From JACDAV01 sp036556145 (GTDB lineage: Bacteria > Chloroflexota > Limnocylindria > Limnocylindrales > CSP1-4): a stretch of 57,351 bases of DNA. The position numbers were made by a program, and so were the translations under genes. The notes under the pieces are model-generated. The model had not been told where the DNA came from. It searched no databases and was given only the letters and a program-made list of their open reading frames with translations. The stretch spans positions 1-57,351 of the forward strand of contig DATBKB010000023.1 of assembly GCA_036556145.1 (NCBI GenBank), read 5' to 3'. Shown one piece after another: positions 50,615 to 57,351 of this stretch; position 1 is the first letter of the stretch; every line of letters begins with the position of its first letter.

Positions 50615-51743
50615 CGGGCTCCTCCCGAACCAGGTGGCGATAGATCTCGAGCAGGTCCTCGCCGCGGCGGCGGAGGTGGTTCACCGGGCACCCGGCGCCG
50701 GCGAGCGCGGTGGCGAGGTCGGCGCCAACGTCGCGATCCGCATGGACGACCCAGCGGCCACCATCGGTCTCGCGCTCGACGCTCGCCACGCCGGGAGTCG
50801 CGCGCAGCGCGTTCTCGATCGTCCCTGCATCGCCGTCCGCTCCGACCTCGAACGCGAGGACGCCACGGCCGGCGAGCGCGCGCAGCTCGTCGAGGCGCCC
50901 TTCGGCCACGAGCTTGCCCGCGGAGAAGAAGCCGACGCGATCGCAGATCGACTGGACCTGGCCGAGGATGTGGCTCGAGAGCAGGATCGTGAGGTTGCGC
51001 TCGGTCACGAGGCGTCGCAGCAGGCCGAGGATCTCATCGACGCCCGCGGGGTCGATCGCGATCGTCGGCTCGTCGAGGATCAGGACATGGGGATCCTTGA
51101 CGAGGGCATCGGCGATGCCGAGTCGCTGGCGCATGCCGCGCGAGTACGTCTCCACCCGGCGATCCGCGGCTTCGGTGAGCCGGACCTCGCCGAGCAGCTC
51201 GCCGATCCTCGCCTCCGCGGCCGCCTTCTCGAGGCCGTTGAGCCGCGCCGTGTAGCGGAGGTTCTCGCGACCGCTCATGCCGCCGTAGAAGCCGACGTTG
51301 TCGGGGAGGTAGCCGACGCGTCGCTTGACGCCGAGCGGCTCGCGCGCGGGATCGAGTCCGACAACCCGGGCGATGCCCTCGGTCGGTTCGGACAAGCCGA
51401 GCAACATGAGGACCGTCGTCGTCTTGCCGGCGCCGTTCGGACCAAGCAGCCCGAAGACCTCGCCTGGGTGGATCGTCAAGTCGAGCGAATCGACCGCGGT
51501 GAAGTCGCCGTACTTCTTCGTCAGGCCGCGGGCATAGATGACGGCGTCACCGATGTCGGCGACGGTCGGTTCTCGGCGCTCGACTTGCTCCTCGTCGTCC
51601 CGCGCCGGCGCCACGGCGACCGGGCGCGCGTGGGGTGGTCGCGCGTGATGTGCCGGATCCGACGATGGCACACGGCGGTGCCCGCCGCGAAGCGGCTTGC
51701 TCCGCAGCGGCCGCCCCGGGCGGCTGCCCTCCGGCTCGGTCAT
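50598..51743 (-). CDS. ABC transporter ATP-binding protein
   Basis: The 381-residue ATPase has an unusual basic N-terminal extension of about 65 residues, then a complete nucleotide-binding domain: Walker A FGLLGPNGAGKTTTVL, Q-loop VGYLPDNVGFYGGM, signature YSRGMRQRLGIADAL, Walker B HVLILDEPTIAIDP and switch His in LLSSHILGQ. The C-terminal domain of about 90 residues is of the DUF4162 type seen in ABC-2 drug or copper-type exporters. The ATG overlaps the NEW3-domain gene stop by one base. Confidence 0.93.
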   Translation of the reverse strand: MTEPEGSRPGRPLRSKPLRGGHRRVPSSDPAHHARPPHARPVAVAPARDDEEQVERREPTVADIGDAVIYARGLTKKYGDFTAVDSLDLTIHPGEVFGLLGPNGAGKTTTVLMLLGLSEPTEGIARVVGLDPAREPLGVKRRVGYLPDNVGFYGGMSGRENLRYTARLNGLEKAAAEARIGELLGEVRLTEAADRRVETYSRGMRQRLGIADALVKDPHVLILDEPTIAIDPAGVDEILGLLRRLVTERNLTILLSSHILGQVQSICDRVGFFSAGKLVAEGRLDELRALAGRGVLAFEVGADGDAGTIENALRATPGVASVERETDGGRWVVHADRDVGADLATALAGAGCPVNHLRRRGEDLLEIYRHLVREEPDGRVH

Positions 51744-52951
51744 CAGCGCCGGCCGTAGCGCTGGAAGACCCACGACAAGCCGACCAGGACGAGGACGATG
51801 AGTCCGATGCCGACGAGGAACCACGTCTGCGACGTCTCGACGGTGACCCGAAGCTCGAGCGTCTCATTGCCGCCGTCCGCGGTCGTGGCGGTGACAGTCA
51901 CGGCGTAGTCGCCCGCAATGGCGCTGCCGGACGGCGTGAGGTGGACGTTCACCGTCTGCGGCGCGTCGGTGCCGACCTGGTCGACCGTCTCGGGCTCGAA
52001 CTCGACGTTCCAGCCCTGTGGCGGCGTGGCGCTGAGCGTCACGGCGTTGACCGGTGCGGTCCCGTCGTTGATGACGAGGACCTGGAAATCCTTCCGCTGT
52101 CCCGCGGACGCGGTGACGCGAAGGTTCTGGTCCGGCGTCGACAGCCGGTATGCCGTGTTGCCGACGATCTCGACCGCGAGGTCGGCCGTCGCGCTGACGT
52201 CGCCGGACGTCGCCGTCACCTTGATCGGATAGGCGCCGGCCGCGACCGTGTCCGGCGGATCGACGGACACGGAGATCGTCTCCTGTGCGCCCGCGTCCAC
52301 CTGGAAGCTGGCGGCCTGGGTCTGGCCCGACGGATTCGCGTCCACGGACCAGCCCGCGCCCGGGCTCTCCGTCGACAGCGAGAACGTGAGCTGGCGCGGC
52401 GTGTCGTTCTTCAGCGAGAGGCTGAACGGGAACGTCGCGTTCGCGTCGTCACGGAGTGCCGGGTTGTCGGTCGTCAGGGTGACCTCGCCGCCGGCCGCGG
52501 CCGCGACCCGAAGGTCGAGGTCGAGGGTGTCAACCGCGGCGCCCCCGCCATTCGCGCGAATCGAGATGCGGTACGTCCCGTCTGCGGCGTCCTCCGGCAC
52601 GTCGACGTCGAGTGAGAGCTCGGGGCTGCTCGATGGCCCCGCCGTCACGCCGTCGACGATGAAGCCGCCGCCACGGATCGTTGCGTCCCAGCCCTGCGGG
52701 ACCGCCGTCACCGCGAGCGACACGCGCCGCTCGACGTTCGAGGCGAGGTTCAGGTCGAATGACGCGGTGTTCCCCGGTTCGACGGCGACCGCCGCGTACG
52801 GCGTCGAGATCTCGACGCCTCCGGCCGCCCGGATCGAGGGGGCGAGCTGGAGCGTCGCGAGCCCGGCGAGTGCCAGGGCCAGGCCGGCGCGGCGGAGGCG
52901 GCGCTTCGGCGCCGCCGGTGGGATCGACGAGGTCGACGAGGTCGCGGTCAT
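51743..52951 (-). CDS. Secreted NEW3-domain protein with C-terminal membrane anchor
   Basis: The 402-residue protein has a signal sequence (about residues 18-42, RRAGLALALAGLATLQLAPS), three NEW3/Ig-like beta domains (about 45-145, 150-250, 255-365; each with a G-W-D/S/N strand, as in PQGWDATI and PQGWNVEFEPE) and a C-terminal helix (TWFLVGIGLIVLVLVGLSWV) followed by a basic end. It is thus displayed outside and anchored by its tail. It is encoded with an ABC-2 exporter, so it may help substrate handling or envelope assembly. No enzymatic motif is seen. Confidence 0.85.
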   Translation of the reverse strand: MTATSSTSSIPPAAPKRRLRRAGLALALAGLATLQLAPSIRAAGGVEISTPYAAVAVEPGNTASFDLNLASNVERRVSLAVTAVPQGWDATIRGGGFIVDGVTAGPSSSPELSLDVDVPEDAADGTYRISIRANGGGAAVDTLDLDLRVAAAAGGEVTLTTDNPALRDDANATFPFSLSLKNDTPRQLTFSLSTESPGAGWSVDANPSGQTQAASFQVDAGAQETISVSVDPPDTVAAGAYPIKVTATSGDVSATADLAVEIVGNTAYRLSTPDQNLRVTASAGQRKDFQVLVINDGTAPVNAVTLSATPPQGWNVEFEPETVDQVGTDAPQTVNVHLTPSGSAIAGDYAVTVTATTADGGNETLELRVTVETSQTWFLVGIGLIVLVLVGLSWVFQRYGRR

Positions 52952-53183
52952 CCGACGGCCGTCCGGCCGTCCACGTGCATCGTTCGGCACCCAGGCTCCT
53001 CCCGGCGGTGGTGTCTCACGCGCATCCGTCGGGGCCGGCGTCGCCGGCCTCCCCTTCTCGCGGGCCGAATCTCGCACCTGCCGTCAGGCAGAGGTCAACC
53101 AAGGCCCGGTGAGCAGACGGTTGCGAGACGTGAATCTACCGAGCGACCGGAATCCGTGCTGGCGTGGGCACCCCTGTGGCGGA

Positions 53184-53621
53184 TCAGCCGGCGGCGGCGA
53201 CGACCTCCACCCGTGAGGCCAGGTCCTCACCCAGATCGATCTCCTCGTCGGGCACGAGGACGAGGCTGGCGCCCTGCGACTCGGCGTATTCCCGGAGGCC
53301 GTCGGCATCGTTCTTTTCCGGCACCCAGCCGTAGGCCTCGACGCCGCGTGCCCGCGCGTCCCGGACCTGGTCGGCGAGCGGCGCCCGGCCGAGGGCCTCG
53401 AGCTCGTTCACCGTCAGCCGGTCGCCGTACTGCTGCTCCTCGCCATCCGCCGACCAGTTCGTCGGACGCGGGCTCTCCAGCAGCGTGCTGCCCGCATCGA
53501 CGTCGAACAGGACCAACGGCGCGCCGCCGTCGCGGGCCCGCTCGATCGCTCGCCGTCGCACGTGGTCGTATCGGCCGTCCTCGCCGACGACCGCCACGAT
53601 GGTTCCTGCTGGCTGGGCCAT
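53184..53621 (-). CDS. Small UspA-like stress protein
   Basis: The 145-residue protein has the alternating alpha/beta pattern of universal stress proteins: TIVAVVGEDGRYDHVRRRAI at the start, APLVLFDVDAG, a helical region, then ARGVEAYGWVPEKNDADGLR and ASLVLVPDEEIDLGEDLASR at the end. The G-2x-G-9x-G(S/T) ATP motif is not evident, so nucleotide binding is unlikely. GGAGG five bases before the ATG fixes the start. Family assignment is tentative. Confidence 0.65.
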   Translation of the reverse strand: MAQPAGTIVAVVGEDGRYDHVRRRAIERARDGGAPLVLFDVDAGSTLLESPRPTNWSADGEEQQYGDRLTVNELEALGRAPLADQVRDARARGVEAYGWVPEKNDADGLREYAESQGASLVLVPDEEIDLGEDLASRVEVVAAAG

Positions 53622-53715
53622 GGCAACCTCCGCGCATGTGGGATCCGATGGTCGCCCGAGCCGCGTGACAGGCGCATTGCACGAGCGGGCCGCGACAGCA
53701 CGGGCGGTCGGAGGG

Positions 53716-54537
53716 TCAGGGCGTGGGCGGCCCTCCGGTCGTGTCAAGGAAGTCGAGCACGAGCCGGTCGAAGAGGTCGGGGCGTTCCCACATCGGGGCA
53801 TGGCCCGCGTCCGGGACGATGGCGAAGGTCGCGCCCGGGATCGTGCCGGCCAGGCGACGACCGGCCGCCGGCGGGATGAGCGCGTCGCCGTCGCCCCAGA
53901 CGACGAGTGTCGGCGCAGCGATCCGGGGCAGGTGGTCGCTCAGGTCGGCCGCGAGCAGCTCACGGCCGGCGCGCAGGATGACGAGCGGGCCGGCGCGGAG
54001 GATGTCGGCGACCGCGATCCGGAGGAGCCGGCGTTCGCTGCGGCCGCCGCCGCGGAGCAGGTTCCGGACGTGACCCGGGATCGAGCCCTCGAGCGGCAGG
54101 GCGGCCGCGTCGACGAGGACGAGTCGATCCACGAGGTCCGGTCGCGTGGCCGCGAGGTCGGCCGCGACGTGCCCGCCGAGGGAGTGCCCGATCACCGCGG
54201 TTCGCCGGACGCCGATCGCGTCGAGCCACGCGGCGAGCAGCCCGGCGATCGTGTCGAGGCGGAACCACTGCCGGCGGCTCGCCCCGAAGCCGGCCATGTC
54301 GACGACGAGGAGGCGATGGCGGGCGCCCAGTCCGGCGAGGTTCCGCTCCCACCACCAGCCGGACGCCGCGAGGCCGTGGACGAGAACGATCGGCTCGCCG
54401 GTCGGGTTGCCGGCCTCGACCCAGGCGATGCGCCCACGGTCGAGCTGCACGCTGCTGAACGGCAGGTCCATGCCCGTGCCGGACAGCCACTCGAGGAACC
54501 CGCGGGTGGGGCGGCGGCGGCGCAATGCCGTTGCCAT
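53716..54537 (-). CDS. Alpha/beta-fold hydrolase
   Basis: The 273-residue hydrolase has the full catalytic set: oxyanion motif VLVHGLAASGWWW, nucleophile elbow VIGHSLGGHV with Ser, Asp in VVWGDGDALIPP and His in VPDAGHAPMWERP. A cap domain lies between about residues 140 and 200. The sequence resembles haloperoxidase/BphD-like esterases, without a specific substrate. The ATG at 54537 begins MATALRRRRP; a short basic N-terminus precedes the domain. Confidence 0.9.
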   Translation of the reverse strand: MATALRRRRPTRGFLEWLSGTGMDLPFSSVQLDRGRIAWVEAGNPTGEPIVLVHGLAASGWWWERNLAGLGARHRLLVVDMAGFGASRRQWFRLDTIAGLLAAWLDAIGVRRTAVIGHSLGGHVAADLAATRPDLVDRLVLVDAAALPLEGSIPGHVRNLLRGGGRSERRLLRIAVADILRAGPLVILRAGRELLAADLSDHLPRIAAPTLVVWGDGDALIPPAAGRRLAGTIPGATFAIVPDAGHAPMWERPDLFDRLVLDFLDTTGGPPTP

Positions 54538-54742
54538 GTCCCCATGATCGCCCACGCTTGACGAATCTGCCGCGCGTCGGCGATGATTCATGGGCCCGCA
54601 GCGCAGGCACCCACGGAGCCCATCCCGCTCCAGGCGTGCCGCCCGGGCTCTGAACACCCGCTCCGGCCGGGATCGGCCGTCGAGCGAACCAGCGGCCGCG
54701 ACGCCACCACAACGGCTGCGCGCGGCGAGAAAGAACCGAACG

Positions 54743-54931
54743 ATGACATCCCGAACACTTGCCACGTCCTTCGCCGGGCGCTCGAGCTCGATGCGGAGGC
54801 AGCGTCGCCGCACGGCCGCGGCCGGCCGTCTCTTCTGCCGGACGAACGGCTGCGCGAGCTTCCTGCAGCTCGATCCCGCGGGTCGCACCGCGACCTGCCC
54901 GGTCTGCGGCTACACCCGAACCCTGCGCTGA
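54743..54931 (+). CDS. Zn-ribbon microprotein, 62 residues
   Basis: The frame encodes a basic N-terminus followed by a zinc ribbon at residues 31-58: LFCRTNGCASFLQLDPAGRT, then CPVCGYTRTLR. Four Cys in C-x4-C...C-x2-C spacing could bind one Zn2+. ATG at 54743 was chosen; ATG at 54791 would leave 46 residues including the whole ribbon. No family is recognised. A hairpin follows at 54937-54957, supporting a real short transcript. Confidence 0.55.
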   Translation: MTSRTLATSFAGRSSSMRRQRRRTAAAGRLFCRTNGCASFLQLDPAGRTATCPVCGYTRTLR

Positions 54932-54936
54932 CGTTC

Positions 54937-54957
54937 CGGGCCCCGTGACGGGGCCCG
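54937..54957 (+). terminator. Hairpin after the Zn-ribbon microprotein gene
   Basis: CGGGCCCC (54937-54944) pairs with GGGGCCCG (54950-54957) around a five-base loop, six bases past the stop. No U-tract follows. The downstream aminotransferase has its own -10-like box. Confidence 0.5.
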
Positions 54958-54989
54958 CGTCCCCGGCCATGCCGGGCGATCATTCGGCC

Positions 54990-56348
54990 GTGCGTACCGT
55001 GGCCGTCGATCGCACCCGCCTCGCGTCCCTCATGGAACGCGAGCAGCGCGACTTCATCCGGCGCCACCCCAGGTCGCAGGCGCTCCACGAGCGCGCCCGC
55101 GGCTCGCTGCTCGACGGCGTCCCGATGAACTGGATGGTCAAGTGGGCCGGCGCCTTCCCGCTCTTCGTCGAGCAGGCCCGCGGCGCTCGCTTCACCGACG
55201 TCGACGGCCATGAATACGTCGACTTCTGTCTCGGCGACACCGGGGCGATGGCGGGCCACGGGCCGGCGCCGACGATCCGCGCCGTCGAGGCCCAATTGCG
55301 ACGCGGCATCACCCACATGCTGCCGACGGAGGACGCGATCGCCGCCGGAGACGAGCTGCGCCGGCGCTTCGGCTTGCGCTGGTGGCAGTTCACGATCACG
55401 GCGACCGACGCGAACCGCTTCTCGATCCGCCTCGCCCGCCGGATCACCGGCCGGCCGCTCGTCGCGGTCCACGACCACAACTACCACGGCTCCGTCGACG
55501 AGACGTTCGCGACGCTCGAGGACGGGCGCGTCGTGCCGAGCAAGGGCAGCATCGGGCCGCCGGTCGACCCGGCGCTGACGACGCGCGTCGTCGAGTTCAA
55601 CGACGTCGACGGCCTCGAGCGCACGCTCGCCGACCGTCAGGTCGCCGCGCTGCTCATCGAGCCCGCGTTGACGAACGTCGGCATCGTGCTCCCCGAGCCC
55701 GGCTACCTCGAGGCCGTTCGCGAGGTCACGCGCCGGACGGGGACGATCCTCATCCACGACGAGACGCACACGATCTGTGCCGGCCCCGGTGGGGTCACCC
55801 GCGCGCAGGGACTCGACCCGGACATGCTCGTCATCGGCAAGACGATCGGCGGCGGCATTCCCGCGGGGACCTACGGCATGACCGAGGCGGTCGGCGAACG
55901 CGTGTCGGCCTCGATCCCCATCGAGGAGTCGGACATCGGCGGGGTCGGCGGAACCCTGGCCGGCTACGCGCTGTCGATGGCCGCCGTTCGAGCGACCCTC
56001 GAGCACGTCCTCACGGACGAGGCCTTCGCGCGGATGCTGCCCCTCGGCGAGCGCTGGGCAGCGGGCGCCACCGACGTCATCGAGCGGCGCGGCGCCCCGT
56101 GGCACGTGACGCGCCTGGGCGCCCGGGCGGAGTACCACTTCATGCCGAACCCGCCGCGAACCGGCGCGGAGCAGGCGGCCCACGCCGACTTCGAGCTCGA
56201 GCGATTCCTCCACCTGTGGGCGATGAACCGCGGCATCCTCATGACGCCGTTCCACAACATGGCGCTGATGTCGCCGGCGACGACGGAGGCCGACGTCGAC
56301 GCGCACACGGCGGCCTTCGACGAGGCGCTCGAGGCCCTCTTCGGCTGA
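54990..56348 (+). CDS. Class-III PLP-dependent aminotransferase (GSAM-like)
   Basis: This 452-residue enzyme is a fold-type I, class-III aminotransferase close to glutamate-1-semialdehyde mutases. It has FTDVDGHEYVDFCLGDTGAM, GHGPAPTIRAVEAQLRRG, then VAVHDHNYHGSVDETFATLE. The cofactor Asp falls in LIHDETHTICAGPGGVTRAQ and the PLP Lys in DMLVIGKTIGGGIPAGTYGM. Usual GSAM signatures are partly changed (TDANRFSIRLARRITGRP in place of S-G-T-E-A), so it is likely another transaminase or mutase. GTG at 54990 has GATCAT six bases upstream; ATG at 54969 would add seven residues. Confidence 0.85.
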   Translation: MRTVAVDRTRLASLMEREQRDFIRRHPRSQALHERARGSLLDGVPMNWMVKWAGAFPLFVEQARGARFTDVDGHEYVDFCLGDTGAMAGHGPAPTIRAVEAQLRRGITHMLPTEDAIAAGDELRRRFGLRWWQFTITATDANRFSIRLARRITGRPLVAVHDHNYHGSVDETFATLEDGRVVPSKGSIGPPVDPALTTRVVEFNDVDGLERTLADRQVAALLIEPALTNVGIVLPEPGYLEAVREVTRRTGTILIHDETHTICAGPGGVTRAQGLDPDMLVIGKTIGGGIPAGTYGMTEAVGERVSASIPIEESDIGGVGGTLAGYALSMAAVRATLEHVLTDEAFARMLPLGERWAAGATDVIERRGAPWHVTRLGARAEYHFMPNPPRTGAEQAAHADFELERFLHLWAMNRGILMTPFHNMALMSPATTEADVDAHTAAFDEALEALFG

Positions 56349-56499
56349 CCCGGCGGCGCCCGCCCGCCGCCGGACTTCCGGCGCGAAATCGCTGGGACGA
56401 AATGCCCACCCGGCCGGCGTCCCGGGCGGTGGCCCGACGGCTATCGTGGCCGCCCGGGCCGGCAGCGCCCCGCCCGAATCGTCGCTGGAGGAACGTCCC

Positions 56500-57351
56500 C
56501 TGAGCGTCGGGCTCCGCATCGTCGGCCAGGCGGCCAAGCGTGGCCTCATCCCCCGCCTCCCGAGCGCCGACGCGCTGCTCGGGGAGGTCGAGCGTTGGCT
56601 CGGGATGGAGGCGCGGGAGACCGCGACGGGGGCGCCCTGGGTCGCCTTCGGGACGCCGCTCGCGACGCTGCGGACGTCGCTCCATCCGGCCGCAACCGAC
56701 GTCGAGTTCATCGCCGACGAGGCCGCTCGGCTGACCGTCACTGCGACGACCGCCGAGGCCGGACCCGGGTATCACACGTACCTCTGCCAACTCCTCAAGC
56801 GGCTGGGCACCGACGTGAACATCGAGTGGGAGCCGGCCGATGCGTCCGTTGGGACGGGCGACGAGACGGGCTACTTCGAGTCGGGCCGGCGGTCGGACGC
56901 GGAGACCGCGCTGCTCTTCTGGTTGCGCGACAACCTCCAGGCCGCCTGCGACGCGCGCGAGCGCGGGAAGCCACCGGTGCAGCTCGTCGCGGTGCCCGGT
57001 CATCGATTCACGTTCGAGGGCGCGATTGCGACCGCGCTCGGGCCGCGTGACGACGACTGGCTGAAGACCGCCGTCAACGATCCGCGGGTCGCGGCCGACG
57101 TCTGGCCGTGGATCGCGGACGCGATGGACGCCCGCTACCTGCTGAATCGCGCGCTCGTCCTCATGTGGACGCGCGTCCGATGGCGCGCGCCGGGCACGGA
57201 CGAGGAGCGGGAGACGATCGAGGAAGTCCTTCGACTCCTGCGCAAGGCCTTCCCGTTCGATCCCGATCTCGCCTACCCCTGGCGCGAGTGGCACGAGCTC
57301 CTCGAGCTGTCCGGCGCCGTCGATCCGATGGCCGAGCGAATCGCGAAGGAG
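56500..57351 (+). CDS. Unknown protein (3' end cut by window edge)
   Basis: An open frame runs to the right edge with about 284 residues and no stop. It begins SVGLRIVGQAAKRGLIPRLP and is rich in Trp/Arg/Asp-containing helices (WLKTAVNDPRVAADVWPWIA, then RALVLMWTRVRWRAPGTDEE). No signal peptide or membrane helix is seen and I recognise no family. GGAGG eight bases upstream points to a CTG start at 56500; a GTG at 56446 in the same frame is the alternative and overlaps a TATCGT box. Confidence 0.6.
   Translation, partial: MSVGLRIVGQAAKRGLIPRLPSADALLGEVERWLGMEARETATGAPWVAFGTPLATLRTSLHPAATDVEFIADEAARLTVTATTAEAGPGYHTYLCQLLKRLGTDVNIEWEPADASVGTGDETGYFESGRRSDAETALLFWLRDNLQAACDARERGKPPVQLVAVPGHRFTFEGAIATALGPRDDDWLKTAVNDPRVAADVWPWIADAMDARYLLNRALVLMWTRVRWRAPGTDEERETIEEVLRLLRKAFPFDPDLAYPWREWHELLELSGAVDPMAERIAKE

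Noticed and set aside
1..57351. tRNA, rRNA, CRISPR repeats, insertion sequences, attachment sites, replication origin
   Set aside because: Reading both strands showed no cloverleaf, spaced direct repeats, transposase or integrase genes, or DnaA-box cluster. Small non-coding RNAs cannot be excluded by eye.

Overview
The window is very GC-rich, densely coding DNA from a bacterial chromosome. Third codon positions are almost all G or C, and many genes overlap by ATGA, GTGA or TGATG. The gene content (VanW/PG-binding protein, DUF3090 plus SCO1664-type pair, UDP-galactopyranose mutase, F420-type LLM oxidoreductase, HdeD, NEW3/ABC module, Zn-ribbon proteins with PTPTP linkers) and the many probably leaderless starts fit a high-GC Chloroflexota, possibly a Limnocylindria relative. 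A deep actinobacterial relative is the alternative. No 16S, tRNA, CRISPR array, insertion sequence or prophage was seen.

Left part (1-17.7 kb). A minus-strand stress operon runs Hsp20 - membrane SDH/ClpP-fold protease - GrpE - DnaK - triple-BON protein, followed by a terminator and a partial PRC-barrel gene. It is divergent from an HdeD-type membrane protein. Next come a PAS/CRP-like regulator, a covalent-FAD sugar/alditol oxidase, a GH65 enzyme with a possible 6-codon leader ORF, a scar with two gene remnants, a malic enzyme, a VanW protein, a second Hsp20, a Zn-ribbon membrane protein, a CDF-like membrane protein and two small membrane proteins.

Middle (17.8-30 kb). A glycosyltransferase and UDP-galactopyranose mutase are coupled to a 40-codon ORF and an LLM oxidoreductase. 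Then come a hemerythrin-like protein, a PAS protein that shares its N-terminal module with the CRP-like regulator at 6.1 kb, and a minus-strand series MFS - FGGY kinase - HAD - KimA-like permease. An AAA/kinase-like NTPase with an altered P-loop, a small beta-rich protein and an MgtC-family protein follow.

Amino-sugar operon (30.1-39.7 kb, minus strand). ROK repressor, ROK kinase, solute-binding lipoprotein, two CUT1 permeases, GH3 hydrolase, NagA deacetylase and a SIS-domain isomerase/deaminase form a nearly complete uptake and catabolic route for N-acetylglucosamine-type sugars. No transport ATPase is encoded. Two inverted repeats of the same design upstream of the repressor look like its operators.

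Right part (39.7-57.4 kb). A bifunctional PBP1A-type enzyme is followed by the most interesting locus. A 37-residue peptide with a signal sequence and a predicted 9-residue mature tail is divergent from a small XRE protein and an XRE-TPR regulator. This layout resembles RRNPP peptide quorum sensing. After it come a winged-helix protein, a membrane molybdopterin oxidoreductase, the DUF3090/SCO1664-type pair, a metallophosphoesterase with a ParB-like protein, an ABC-2 exporter operon with a NEW3-domain protein, a small stress-like protein, an alpha/beta hydrolase, a Zn-ribbon microprotein, a class-III aminotransferase and a partial unknown protein. No gene-free stretch exceeds 300 bases.
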